Source: a virus. Taken from it: a DNA stretch of 52,316 bases. Below, piece after piece: positions 18,378-25,930 of this stretch (position 1 is the stretch's first letter; the number at the start of each line of letters is the position of its first letter). The notes beneath the pieces are model-generated. The model ran no database searches and had not been told where the DNA came from. It saw only the letters and a list, made by a program, of their open reading frames with translations. The stretch covers positions 1-52,316 of IMG/VR virus record IMGVR_UViG_3300031918_000035. The stretch is one strand, 5' to 3'. Both the position numbers and the translations under genes were made by a program.

Positions 18378-18929
18378 ATGAAAGAACAACAGGTTACATC
18401 GCAAAATGTTCCGGCTGGAATTTTTTCGGGTATCGAAGCTTTTTGGCACGAAAACGAAAAGTGGGTAATTGCCAACGGAACGGTTAAACGTTTCCACGAA
18501 TGCGACTCCCGAATTCAGCAACCTATATGGAAAGCATTTATGGCCGATAAACAATCGTTGGCATACATCGCTAAAATAGGAATCACTAAAGCTTCAGAAG
18601 TATTCGACCGCTGGTATCGCTGCGTTGTTGGCGGATTGGACCATGTTCCAGATTTCGATTTCAAGTTTACTCCCGATGCCTATAATAATATGTGCACCGA
18701 CCACTCCTGCCCCCTTCGTGGTCGCTTATGCTCTCGCGCTGCTGGACTCAAAAACTACGAGGTTGAAACCATCATCGCACTGAAATCGGCCAAAAATATG
18801 GATCAGGTTGCTAATACCGTTCACGTGTCATTGCCAGCTATTAAATCGCGTGTAGCCATTATGCGCGAAAAGATGAATGTAACTACAACAGTTGGAATAA
18901 TTGCCCGTGCTGCCGAATTCGGAATTTAA
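18378..18929 (+). CDS. Regulator with LuxR-type HTH
   Basis: 183 residues from the ATG at 18378. The N-terminal part has a Cys-rich patch (CTDHSCPLRGRLCSRAAGL, about 113-131). The C-terminal 60 residues (LKNYEVETIIALKSAKNMDQ then VSLPAIKSRVAIMREKM) form a LuxR/GerE-type helix-turn-helix. The Cys cluster may bind a metal. Its place at the start of the early block suggests a phage transcription regulator. No autoinducer or receiver domain is seen. Confidence 0.65.
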   Translation: MKEQQVTSQNVPAGIFSGIEAFWHENEKWVIANGTVKRFHECDSRIQQPIWKAFMADKQSLAYIAKIGITKASEVFDRWYRCVVGGLDHVPDFDFKFTPDAYNNMCTDHSCPLRGRLCSRAAGLKNYEVETIIALKSAKNMDQVANTVHVSLPAIKSRVAIMREKMNVTTTVGIIARAAEFGI

Positions 18930-18947
18930 CCAATAAATACCAATACA

Positions 18948-19478
18948 ATGAAAAATTCGATTAAAAAGTTTTTAGAGTTCAACGGCAAAACCATTTATTT
19001 CGTTGCTGTTGATGGCCAGTACTGGATCGCAATTAAACCAATTTGCGAAGCTTTAAATGTGGATTACATCCGCCAGTTTAAGAACCTGAAAGATGACAAA
19101 ATTTTGGGTGCTGCGTTGTCTAATCAGACAATGCACGATGCCTCCGGAAGACTTCAGGAAATGTCTTCTTTGCCTGAATTTTTCATCTACGGATGGATAT
19201 TCCAGATTCAATCTCAATCAACTGAATTGGCTGCCTATAAATGGGAATGTTACCGGGTTTTATACGAACATTTCCACGGCGCAATCACTGGCCGTAAAGA
19301 ATTACTTTCCGAAAAAGCCCGCATCCAAATCGAAATCGATAAATGTTTCAATACACTCGATCCAGAAGTTGCTCTTCGCCTCGATCGTGCCAATACTCAA
19401 ATAAATAAAATTAATAAGCAACTACGAGAACTCGATGCAGATGTAATGGAGGAAGAAAAAACATTGTTCGATTCTTAA
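18948..19478 (+). CDS. Antirepressor-like protein (P22 Ant N-terminal type)
   Basis: 176 residues. The N-terminal 110 residues (FNGKTIYFVAVDGQYWIAIK then CEALNVDYIRQFKNLKDD) match the fold of the phage P22 antirepressor N-terminal domain, with the WIAIKPICEALNV core. The C-terminal 70 residues are a coiled coil ending acidic. Such proteins counter repressors or regulate early genes. It follows the LuxR-type regulator and precedes the tRNA region. Confidence 0.7.
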   Translation: MKNSIKKFLEFNGKTIYFVAVDGQYWIAIKPICEALNVDYIRQFKNLKDDKILGAALSNQTMHDASGRLQEMSSLPEFFIYGWIFQIQSQSTELAAYKWECYRVLYEHFHGAITGRKELLSEKARIQIEIDKCFNTLDPEVALRLDRANTQINKINKQLRELDADVMEEEKTLFDS

Positions 19479-19548
19479 TTGATTGATGCAGTTCTGGGCC
19501 CTGCTAAACAAAACCGCCCTGTGTTACATGTATCAAATTTGCAACAAC

Positions 19549-19579
19549 GCCCCGGTACAGTTAGGTTATTTGCCGGGGC
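19549..19579 (+). other. GC-rich hairpin just upstream of the tRNA
   Basis: GCCCCGG pairs with CCGGGGC around a 17-base loop, ending four bases before the tRNA. It could end transcription from upstream or be a processing signal. Confidence 0.5.
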
Positions 19580-19583
19580 ACAC

Positions 19584-19656
19584 AGCGAAGTAGAGCAGCA
19601 GGCAGCTCGCCGGATTCATAATCCGGAGGTCATGGGTTCGATTCCCGTCTTCGCGA
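19584..19656 (+). tRNA. tRNA with anticodon CAT (Met or Ile2)
   Basis: A 73-base cloverleaf: acceptor AGCGAAG / CTTCGCG (six pairs, first position mismatched A:G), D stem GAGC / GCTC, anticodon stem CCGGA / TCCGG with loop TTCATAA (anticodon CAT), variable loop AGGTC, T stem ATGGG / CCCGT with loop TTCGATT. CCA is not encoded. CAT could mean elongator Met, initiator Met or lysidine-modified Ile; the sequence alone does not decide. It is the only tRNA seen. Confidence 0.88.
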
Positions 19657-19675
19657 CACGGTGGATGAAGCAATT

Positions 19676-19710
19676 CGGGGGTAGATCCTTATCGGTGCCC
19701 CTGTTTTTCA
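19676..19710 (+). terminator. Possible terminator after the tRNA
   Basis: GGGGG pairs with GCCCC in a hairpin starting at about 19677, followed by TGTTTTT. The stem is short with a long loop. Confidence 0.45.
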
Positions 19711-19737
19711 CCTAACAAACAACAAAATTACAAATAG

Positions 19738-19755
19738 CGTCCCCACGCCCAAAAA
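19738..19755 (+). repeat. 18-bp direct repeat, copy 2
   Basis: An exact copy of 16806-16823 (CGTCCCCACGCCCAAAAA), lying 10 bases before the ATG of the DUF4406 gene. Confidence 0.75.
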
Positions 19756-19765
19756 CAACACAGTT

Positions 19766-20140
19766 ATGATTTACATTGCCGGACCAATTACAGAAGTTCA
19801 GCCCGACTTAGCAGAAGCTAAATTTCAACAGGTTGAAAATGACCTTCGCAAACTTGATTTGAAAGTAATCAATCCACTTAAACTTGGTATTCCCTACTCG
19901 TGGAGTCATGCTGAACAGTTGAAAGAATGCAAAAGAGTTATATCCAAAGATGCCACGGCTATTTATTTTATGCGTGGATGGCAAAACTCAAAACGTTGTC
20001 GTGAAGAATTTGAACATGTTCATGAGTTGAACCAATTGCCAACTCGGAGAATTTTAGTTTATCAGGAAACTGATTTCGGACTAAGTTCTGTCCGTCGTGA
20101 CATCCTCAATAACGAACTTACCTGCTTAATCGACGAATAG
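19766..20140 (+). CDS. DUF4406-like, nucleoside 2-deoxyribosyltransferase-related protein
   Basis: 124 residues beginning MIYIAGPITEV, the typical start of DUF4406 and nucleoside 2-deoxyribosyltransferase-like proteins (YIAGPI binds the nucleotide). Later elements SWSHAEQLKECKRVISKDA then YFMRGWQNSKRCREEF fit, with the Met-x-x-Trp-x-x-Ser of DUF4406. Members may act in nucleotide salvage; the phage role is unknown. First gene of a row of small early genes. Confidence 0.75.
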   Translation: MIYIAGPITEVQPDLAEAKFQQVENDLRKLDLKVINPLKLGIPYSWSHAEQLKECKRVISKDATAIYFMRGWQNSKRCREEFEHVHELNQLPTRRILVYQETDFGLSSVRRDILNNELTCLIDE

Positions 20141-20142
20141 CC

Positions 20143-20358
20143 ATGTGTACCATTATCAACATCAAAATTGGATCGTGCCGCACAATTAACTATACCGGCG
20201 ACATTAAATACCTGGGCGACACACTGGCCGAAGAAGCGCAGGATGATCCGGAACTCGAACAGCAGATTTTATTTGCAGCCAACGAAATAGGTATGGCAAT
20301 ACGTTCGAGAGATAAGGGAAAGCAGATGATCGATGTGCTTTTAAATAAAAACTCATAA
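20143..20358 (+). CDS. Small protein of unknown function
   Basis: 71 residues starting two bases after the DUF4406 stop. An N-terminal beta segment (IINIKIGSCRTINYTGDIKY) is followed by an acidic helix (LAEEAQDDPELEQQILFAAN). No domain recognised. The tight spacing supports co-translation and a real gene. Confidence 0.5.
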   Translation: MCTIINIKIGSCRTINYTGDIKYLGDTLAEEAQDDPELEQQILFAANEIGMAIRSRDKGKQMIDVLLNKNS

Positions 20359-20371
20359 CTCCGAAACTGCC

Positions 20372-20686
20372 ATGTTTGCCACCGAAGCCCGAAGTTATAT
20401 CGAAAGCCTGATCCAGATTCAGAAAAAAATCAGGGGAAAGGGTTATAACAGGGTCGACCAGTCGTTGATTAACGAATGCCTCGTAACTCTCGAAACGCTC
20501 CTGAAAGCATGGCATTACTCAACCAACGAATTGATGGCTAAATTCTGGATCAGCCATCGCACCGAAATTCGATTTTTGATACCAACAAACAGCTACAAAG
20601 GTTTTAAGGCACTAATGGTTCACTTCGAATACCTCGATAAAGACAGCAAAACATATAAACCAGTTAACCAATTAATTACTAGCTAA
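20372..20686 (+). CDS. Helical protein of unknown function
   Basis: 104 residues, mostly helical and basic (ARSYIESLIQIQKKIRGKGY then LETLLKAWHYSTNELMAKFW). No membrane segment or catalytic motif. It sits in the early operon with 13- and 11-base gaps on either side. I do not recognise a family. Confidence 0.5.
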   Translation: MFATEARSYIESLIQIQKKIRGKGYNRVDQSLINECLVTLETLLKAWHYSTNELMAKFWISHRTEIRFLIPTNSYKGFKALMVHFEYLDKDSKTYKPVNQLITS

Positions 20687-20697
20687 ATCCTTTACCA

Positions 20698-21066
20698 ATG
20701 AAACACAATATCCAAGTATACAACCACGAGGTAATGTTCACCTGCCTGAAATGTCACGAAGAGTTTGATGGACGTATCCATCGTTTCACGTGCCCTTATT
20801 GCCAAACTGAAATCCCTCACGCCAATCGTATTTCAAAAACAATCGACTATCTGATACTTGCCATTGCTATTTGGGCGGTGCTTTCAATGGTTACAGGCTG
20901 CAGCGTTTCGAAAATGCAATATTCGGTTCGCCAACATAAAAACCGAATTGCACAGGAAAACGCGCAGTACGAGCATTCTATCTCTGCCGGGAACGACTGG
21001 ACCCGCCCCTACCGCCACGGATGGGAACGCCCCAAAGGATCGTGGCCGTTTCAGTTTTTACAGTAA
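20698..21066 (+). CDS. Zinc-ribbon membrane protein
   Basis: 122 residues. Two Cys pairs, CLKCHEEF and CPYCQTEI (residues about 15-18 and 32-35), form a zinc ribbon. A membrane helix follows (about 49-66, YLILAIAIWAVLSMVTGC), then a basic, Trp-rich tail. The small protein could tether a nucleic-acid or protein-binding ribbon to the membrane. Function unknown. Part of the early operon. Confidence 0.55.
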   Translation: MKHNIQVYNHEVMFTCLKCHEEFDGRIHRFTCPYCQTEIPHANRISKTIDYLILAIAIWAVLSMVTGCSVSKMQYSVRQHKNRIAQENAQYEHSISAGNDWTRPYRHGWERPKGSWPFQFLQ

Positions 21067-21071
21067 CCGTA

Positions 21072-21293
21072 ATGTTTGGTGAAATCCATATTCATCGATA
21101 CGGATCGGCGCTGTGTCATGCCAGTGGTGGCCTCTATATTCAGTTCGAAGAAGCTACCGGAATGAACCCCGCAAATTGCTGCAAAGATTGCGAGAGGCGA
21201 TTTACCAACATTGCTAAAATGATGAAACTGGATTGGAATATGATAGGAATAGACAAAGCCGTGTTACGCGGAAAAACTGAAGAATATAAATAA
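21072..21293 (+). CDS. Cys-rich small protein
   Basis: 73 residues from the ATG at 21072, six bases after the preceding stop. A longer frame overlaps that gene and is not preferred. C..H then NCCKDCERRF suggests a metal-binding knuckle. The rest is helical and basic. No family recognised. Confidence 0.5.
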   Translation: MFGEIHIHRYGSALCHASGGLYIQFEEATGMNPANCCKDCERRFTNIAKMMKLDWNMIGIDKAVLRGKTEEYK

Positions 21294-21311
21294 TAACTAA
21301 ACAACAATAAG

Positions 21312-21581
21312 GTGAGCGCAAAAAACCCAACTAAGGCACTGCCGGCAGCATTAATACCAGGTATTAACCGCATTAAACCGGCACACGACCGAGAAATACT
21401 GAAGCACAACCGGGTTAGAAGTCCCGACACATCGAAAATGCCCATACAGATTCATGATACAAAAATGAAATGCACTTATTTTTTCACTTCTGTAGAGCAA
21501 AAAAACAGGTGTATCGAACGACTGGCACAAAAGCCAAACAACGAATCTTTGAAAAAAGGTGGAAGAACCTCAATACTTTAA
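21312..21581 (+). CDS. Basic protein of unknown function, GTG start
   Basis: 89 residues from a GTG start preceded by AATAAG, with no ATG in a better place. Lys, Arg and Pro are frequent (ALIPGINRIKPAHDREILKH). No domain seen. It ends four bases before the next gene's ATG, so the two are probably coupled. Confidence 0.4.
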   Translation: MSAKNPTKALPAALIPGINRIKPAHDREILKHNRVRSPDTSKMPIQIHDTKMKCTYFFTSVEQKNRCIERLAQKPNNESLKKGGRTSIL

Positions 21582-21584
21582 ATC

Positions 21585-21962
21585 ATGACACCACAGGAAG
21601 AAAAAGAAGTATTTCAATTCAGAGTAGTAAAACAATGGGCTGACGATGAATTATGGAAACGCCGGACTCCATTTACCGAAACCGGATATCTGTATACCGA
21701 ATTGATAAACCAGTTGAATGATCGTGAATTGAGCGATGCAAAGTGCCTGGCTCGGATCCTATTAAAAGAATGCGAATCGCATAATGCCAAAATCGCAACA
21801 AAACGAACCATTTTAAAAAACCTGCGATTTTCTAAAAATTGGATGTCAAGCAAAGTATTTTCAGGAATGAACCTTCCGCTACGAGCTATCGACAAACTGA
21901 TTTCAGAAAATCCGGAAATGTCACATTACGAAATTTATAAGCTTTTAAACAACAGAATCTAA
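21585..21962 (+). CDS. Helical protein of unknown function
   Basis: 125 residues, helical throughout (VVKQWADDELWKRRTPFTET then LARILLKECESHNAKIATKR), ending in a MSHYEIYKLLN helix. It could bind nucleic acid, but no motif proves it. The gene is 11 bases upstream of an ASCH-like gene. Confidence 0.5.
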   Translation: MTPQEEKEVFQFRVVKQWADDELWKRRTPFTETGYLYTELINQLNDRELSDAKCLARILLKECESHNAKIATKRTILKNLRFSKNWMSSKVFSGMNLPLRAIDKLISENPEMSHYEIYKLLNNRI

Positions 21963-21973
21963 CCAATAATACC

Positions 21974-22747
21974 ATGAAAGAAATACCAATTTTATTCAGT
22001 ACTCCAATGGTTCAGGCCCTGCTCGATGGCCGCAAAACAATGACTCGAAGAATTGTAAATACCAAACGATCTGGTTGGGATTGCCAAACGATGAAATTTG
22101 CATTGAGCAAAATAATCAGGGCTATTGATACAAAAATCAGTTCTGTTATTGGATTTCACGCCTTTTTTCAAGCAAACGATTCTGACCATAAATTAGGAAC
22201 AATGTGCCACTACGGGCAACCTGGTGATGTGCTTTGGGTAAGAGAAAGTTTTTCCTTTTGGCTTGATGCAATAAAATACAAAGCGGATGGTGAAAGTGTA
22301 TTAAAAGGATTTAAGTATAAGCCATCCATTCACATGCGTAAAGATTATGCCCGCATCTGGTTGCAAGTAGAAGAGATCAGGGTGGAACAGTTGCAGGATA
22401 TTTCAGAAGAAGATGCAAAATCGGAAGGTATTCTACCTGCTATTGAATCGAGTAGTTCATTTCTATACTACGATAAATATTCAATGAAACTACTTGCCGG
22501 GGGTGCAATGAAAACGGAAGTTATAAAGGGTGAAAAAGTACGTATTGGAGCTAGTTATACCGGAGCGAAAAGTTCATTCCGATCTCTTTGGACATACATA
22601 AACGGCCCCCAAAGCTGGGACTCCAACCCATGGGTATGGGTGGTTAAATTCAAAACTCTCTCCACTACTGGAAAACCCCAGATGTGTTACAAAACCAATG
22701 AACTATGCAAATACGACTGTATAGGTCTTTGCCGCGAAAGCATGTAA
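21974..22747 (+). CDS. ASCH/PUA-like phage protein
   Basis: 257 residues. The start ILFSTPMVQALLDGRKTMTR is the opening of a phage family with an ASCH-like fold (RNA- or modified-base-binding), with GQPGDVLWVRESF and ARIWLQVEEIRVEQLQDISE later. The C-terminal part has a Cys-rich end (CYKTNELCKYDCIGLCRE) that may bind metal. The role in the phage is unknown; members are common in early regions of Bacteroidetes phages. Confidence 0.6.
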   Translation: MKEIPILFSTPMVQALLDGRKTMTRRIVNTKRSGWDCQTMKFALSKIIRAIDTKISSVIGFHAFFQANDSDHKLGTMCHYGQPGDVLWVRESFSFWLDAIKYKADGESVLKGFKYKPSIHMRKDYARIWLQVEEIRVEQLQDISEEDAKSEGILPAIESSSSFLYYDKYSMKLLAGGAMKTEVIKGEKVRIGASYTGAKSSFRSLWTYINGPQSWDSNPWVWVVKFKTLSTTGKPQMCYKTNELCKYDCIGLCRESM

Positions 22748-22780
22748 TCTAGTTAATAATCATTCAATAAATACATATCC

Positions 22781-23356
22781 ATGCAAAATCAAACATCAAC
22801 ACCGGAAGAGTTAATTCCGCTCCGTCAGCTCGACGGCTGTATCAATACCATTTCGGGCAAAAAATTCAATCTTTTGGAGCCAACCGTTGAAATGGTCGAC
22901 CTGCTCGACATTGCCAAAGGATTGGCCTACAAACCGCACTTTGGCGGCATGTCGCCCCGCTTTTTTTCGGTGGCCGAACATTGCCTATTGGTTCGTTACC
23001 TGCTTATCAAGAATACCGTTCACGTTTCTCTTGGTATTGAGCTGGCCGCGCTGTTGCACGATGCTGCCGAAGCCTATATTGGCGATATGATTAAGCCACT
23101 TAAAGTTCACCTTCCGTTTTATTGCGAAGTGGAAGACCGGATTATGAAGGTCATTTTCGAGCATTTTGGCCTGAAAGTATATTTACTGAAGCTGGTCAAA
23201 AAATACGATCTGAAAGCACAGGAAATTGAATACAACTGCTTTTTCAAAGGCAGCGAATACCCGCTTCTGTATCACGATCCTGAAAAAGCATTGATGGTTT
23301 ATCATGCAGAACTGCAAAAGGCCATTGCCAAACATCAATCAACCTATCAAGTTTAA
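22781..23356 (+). CDS. HD-domain phosphohydrolase
   Basis: 191 residues. The metal-binding pattern of HD hydrolases is visible: SVAEHCLLV (His67), LLHDAAEAYIGDM (His93-Asp94) and a later acidic residue. The LLHDAAEAYIGD form resembles YfbR-like 5'-nucleotidases, which act on dNMPs. It may adjust nucleotide pools during replication. It lies five bases before the Gp37/Gp68-like gene. Confidence 0.8.
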   Translation: MQNQTSTPEELIPLRQLDGCINTISGKKFNLLEPTVEMVDLLDIAKGLAYKPHFGGMSPRFFSVAEHCLLVRYLLIKNTVHVSLGIELAALLHDAAEAYIGDMIKPLKVHLPFYCEVEDRIMKVIFEHFGLKVYLLKLVKKYDLKAQEIEYNCFFKGSEYPLLYHDPEKALMVYHAELQKAIAKHQSTYQV

Positions 23357-23361
23357 CAGCC

Positions 23362-24432
23362 ATGTCAGCAACAAAAGAACATTTTCATGATCAAATCGAG
23401 GCCGGACAACGCTCGAAACAGCATAAAATTAGCTGGCTCAATATGCCAGGTTACAAGCCTGAAACGTGGAACCCCATTGTTGGATGCTCTAAAGTATCTC
23501 CCGGATGCGATAACTGTTATGCCGAACGAATGGCTAACCGATTAACCGGAATTCAGGCCACAAAAGACAATTATTCGCCGGTAATTTCTAACGGCAAATG
23601 GAATGGTAATACAAGTGCTTGCCTTAATCAGTGGAATTGGCCACTAGTCTGGAAAGCACCGCGAATGGTATTTGTTTGCTCAATGGGCGATCTTTTCCAC
23701 GAATCAGTTTCATTCGAAACTATTGAGCAGATATATGATATGATGCTCGCAAATGATCAGCACATTTTTATCGTCCTTACAAAAAGGCCGGAACGAATGT
23801 ATGAGTTTTGGGACTGGCTTCTTCGTAAAACTGGTGGAGTTGGAATACAAGATGTTTGCCTAAAATCAAAGAATAATATTTGGCAAGGAGTTACTGCAGA
23901 GAACCAGGAGCAAGCCAATAAACGAATCCCGATACTTTTATCAATACCAGCTGCTAAACGGTTTGTAAGCATCGAGCCGATGTTGGGACCGGTTGATTTA
24001 ACCGCAATTAGGCCATTTATCTGCGAAACAATTACCCAAAACGCATTATCCGGATTTGCAACGAACCAAACCAAATCATTCCGCGATGGGCTGCCTGTTT
24101 TAGACTGGGTTATCTGCGGAGGCGAATCTGGTCCCAAGGCCAGACCCATGCACCCCTACTGGGTTAGTTCAATTCGATATCAGTGTAAAGCAGCAAGCGT
24201 ACCATTCTTTTTTAAACAGTGGGGCGAATGGAGACCAGCAATAGATTCAGATAGTGCCAAATCAAATCGATGGAGTTGGATTTGCAAAAATGGCAAAGTA
24301 GAACCAGGTCTGGGTCGAACATGGGAATTCGAAAAGCTACATCACTCATTGATGATCAACGTTGGCCGAAAAGCTGCCGGAGATTTGATCGACGGCGAAC
24401 GCCATCAAAACTGGCCGAAAATTAACCTATAA
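23362..24432 (+). CDS. Gp37/Gp68-family (DUF5131-like) protein
   Basis: 356 residues. ETWNPIVGCSKVSPGCDNCY then AERMANRL (Cys42, Cys49, Cys52) is the hallmark of the phage Gp37/Gp68 family; the Cys pattern suggests an Fe-S or zinc site. Further conserved parts are SMGDLFHESV, VLTKRPERM, and ICGGESGPKARPMHPYW. The family is widespread in phages and mobile elements, with a proposed radical-SAM-related fold; substrate unknown. Full length, in the early operon. Confidence 0.85.
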   Translation: MSATKEHFHDQIEAGQRSKQHKISWLNMPGYKPETWNPIVGCSKVSPGCDNCYAERMANRLTGIQATKDNYSPVISNGKWNGNTSACLNQWNWPLVWKAPRMVFVCSMGDLFHESVSFETIEQIYDMMLANDQHIFIVLTKRPERMYEFWDWLLRKTGGVGIQDVCLKSKNNIWQGVTAENQEQANKRIPILLSIPAAKRFVSIEPMLGPVDLTAIRPFICETITQNALSGFATNQTKSFRDGLPVLDWVICGGESGPKARPMHPYWVSSIRYQCKAASVPFFFKQWGEWRPAIDSDSAKSNRWSWICKNGKVEPGLGRTWEFEKLHHSLMINVGRKAAGDLIDGERHQNWPKINL

Positions 24433-24442
24433 GTTAACTATC

Positions 24443-24715
24443 ATGAATTTTCTGAAATTGAAAAGCGACCAGTATGTTGAGCTCGTTCCGCGGAGTAACT
24501 TTTCGCTGCACGAAATGATTACCGAAGCCATTGAATTCATTAATCAAAATGAGTTGAAAGGCGCGGACTTAATTGTGCAAGGCTTCACAATGGGCATTTA
24601 CCCCGAAGACTACAAAGGCCGAGAATCAGAATTTATTCACGGCTTGCAAACCGAATTCGATAATCATCAAAAGAAACATCCAGAACCTAAAAATCAAAAC
24701 CAATGCAAGAATTAA
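24443..24715 (+). CDS. Small protein of unknown function
   Basis: 90 residues, acidic N-terminal half and Lys/Asn-rich C-terminus (DNHQKKHPEPKNQNQCKN). A QYVELVPRSNFSLHEMITEA helix-rich start. It overlaps the next gene by 13 bases. No family recognised. Confidence 0.45.
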   Translation: MNFLKLKSDQYVELVPRSNFSLHEMITEAIEFINQNELKGADLIVQGFTMGIYPEDYKGRESEFIHGLQTEFDNHQKKHPEPKNQNQCKN

Positions 24716-24942
24716 TCATGCTATCAATTTACGGCATACTTACAGCCATTATCATACTTTCAGTTTTTGCGATCCGTAGAGAGCGAAAATTGATTTACAA
24801 AGTCGAAAATGAAATTGCCGATGATGTCAAAACTGCTTCAGACGTACTCGAAACATTTTACGGCAAACTGGATGAATTTATGAAAGTAATCAGCGAGATA
24901 TCCGATAAAGCCAAAACTGGCTCCGATTCAACCGAACAGTAA
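24703..24942 (+). CDS. Small membrane-anchored coiled-coil protein
   Basis: 79 residues. An N-terminal membrane helix (about 6-22, MLSIYGILTAIIILSVFAIR) is followed by a charged coiled coil (VLETFYGKLDEFMKVISEIS). An internal ATG at 24718 is an alternative start. Function unknown; it overlaps the preceding gene by 13 bases, suggesting translational coupling. Confidence 0.5.
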   Translation: MQELIMLSIYGILTAIIILSVFAIRRERKLIYKVENEIADDVKTASDVLETFYGKLDEFMKVISEISDKAKTGSDSTEQ

Positions 24943-24964
24943 TTTAACATTCATAACTCTCGCC

Positions 24965-25387
24965 ATGCCACGAATCATTGTCCCATCAGCTTTAGTAGCC
25001 AGCATACTTCCGGTACTCGATCGTAAATCTTCGGACATACAGGTCATAACAATTCGGATTCGCAAGCGAAAGCGACCTGTCGTCAAAGGCGAAGTACTTC
25101 AATTGTATTTCAGAAACCTAAATAAACGGCTCGAAAAGCTGGCCGTGGTGAAATGTAAGGCCGCTGAAGATACAGCAAAAGGGCAGCTGGTCACCCTGCG
25201 AAATACTTACGACCGCAAGTATTACCTGAATCGGAAAGTAAAGGCTGCCGGTTATAGACTCGAACTGGAGCAAACCAGCAAAACGATTTTGATTCCTCCG
25301 GAAATGACCGGACATGCAGAATTGAATAAGGCAGTGAAGGAATTAAGTAACAATTACAATTACGGAGTGCAATACACATTGATATAG
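24965..25387 (+). CDS. Basic protein of unknown function upstream of the DGR
   Basis: 140 residues, strongly basic in the middle (IRIRKRKRPVVKGEVLQLYF, then LRNTYDRKYYLNRKVKA). This could bind nucleic acid. It lies just upstream of the DGR target gene, but it does not resemble the helical Avd accessory protein closely enough to be called that. No domain recognised. Confidence 0.45.
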   Translation: MPRIIVPSALVASILPVLDRKSSDIQVITIRIRKRKRPVVKGEVLQLYFRNLNKRLEKLAVVKCKAAEDTAKGQLVTLRNTYDRKYYLNRKVKAAGYRLELEQTSKTILIPPEMTGHAELNKAVKELSNNYNYGVQYTLI

Positions 25388-25421
25388 AACACTTTATTAT
25401 TTATATAAATAAATCAAAATC

Positions 25422-25898
25422 ATGGAATTAACACTTAAAAAAACAACAGCAAAAAAGCTCTATCCTGAAGCTCCAGCGTGGTTTCAGAAAGTATTGATCG
25501 AAACTTTTGGAGAAGATTACTTCAAAAAAAGAGAATTCACCGACATCAAAACCTTTGCGGATGCCTGCGAAGAATGTGGAATTACTGAAGAAGAGTTTGA
25601 TTATCGTTTTGCCGCACTTGGTCTGGATGATGATACAATTAACTATGAAAAGCTAAAGATTGTAGTGAAAGCAATTAACCAGGGCTGGAATCCCGACTGG
25701 AGTAATTCCGATCAATACAAATACTGGCCATATTTCAATCTGTCTTCCGGTTTCGGTTTTTCGCGCTCGGCTTACTGCTGCGCTTACGCGATTACGGCTG
25801 TCGGCTCTCGCCTTTGCACTGATACCTCAGAGAAGGCTGAGTATATAGCCGAACAGTTCCAGGAAGAGTACAAGGAATACTTGCTGTATTCAGAATAA
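25422..25898 (+). CDS. DGR variable (target) protein
   Basis: 158 residues. The N-terminal 100 residues (KTTAKKLYPEAPAWFQKVLI, then an acidic helical part and QGWNPDWSNSDQYK) are constant. WPYFNLSSGFGFS opens the variable segment at residues 106-132, which ends VGSRLC; a constant helical tail follows (SEKAEYIAEQFQEEYKEYLL). The family has this shape in Bacteroidetes elements and fits a small C-type-lectin-like variable fold. The DNA of residues 106-132 is the VR of the DGR. The TR, read in the same frame, encodes mostly Asn, Ser, Tyr and Thr where the target now has Gly, Arg, Ala, Cys and Ile, so the target has already been mutated. No signal peptide and not in a structural module, so its role is not simple adsorption. 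Confidence 0.88.
   Translation: MELTLKKTTAKKLYPEAPAWFQKVLIETFGEDYFKKREFTDIKTFADACEECGITEEEFDYRFAALGLDDDTINYEKLKIVVKAINQGWNPDWSNSDQYKYWPYFNLSSGFGFSRSAYCCAYAITAVGSRLCTDTSEKAEYIAEQFQEEYKEYLLYSE
25739..25817 (+). repeat. DGR variable repeat (VR)
   Basis: 79 bp inside the target gene, from TCTGTCTTCC to CCTTTGC. Aligned without gaps to the TR at 25931-26009, it differs at 18 positions. At all 18 the TR has A and the VR has G, C or T. The remaining 57 non-A TR positions are identical, and 4 TR adenines are unchanged. Confidence 0.95.
25826..25841 (+). other. Hairpin downstream of VR
   Basis: CTCAG-AGAAGG-CTGAG lies 8 bases after the VR. A short hairpin close behind VR is known from the Bordetella DGR, where it stimulates retrohoming. 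This stem is only 5 bp, so the match is tentative. Confidence 0.35.
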
Positions 25899-25930
25899 TA
25901 AAAAAGGTTGTACGCTGCGTTGCTGTTAGT

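Noticed and set aside
19479-19715. 78-residue frame over the tRNA
   Set aside because: It runs through the tRNA and hairpin and has no protein-like features.
24965-25387. Avd accessory protein of the DGR
   Set aside because: The protein is basic but not the short four-helix Avd type, and it lies upstream of the target with other early genes.
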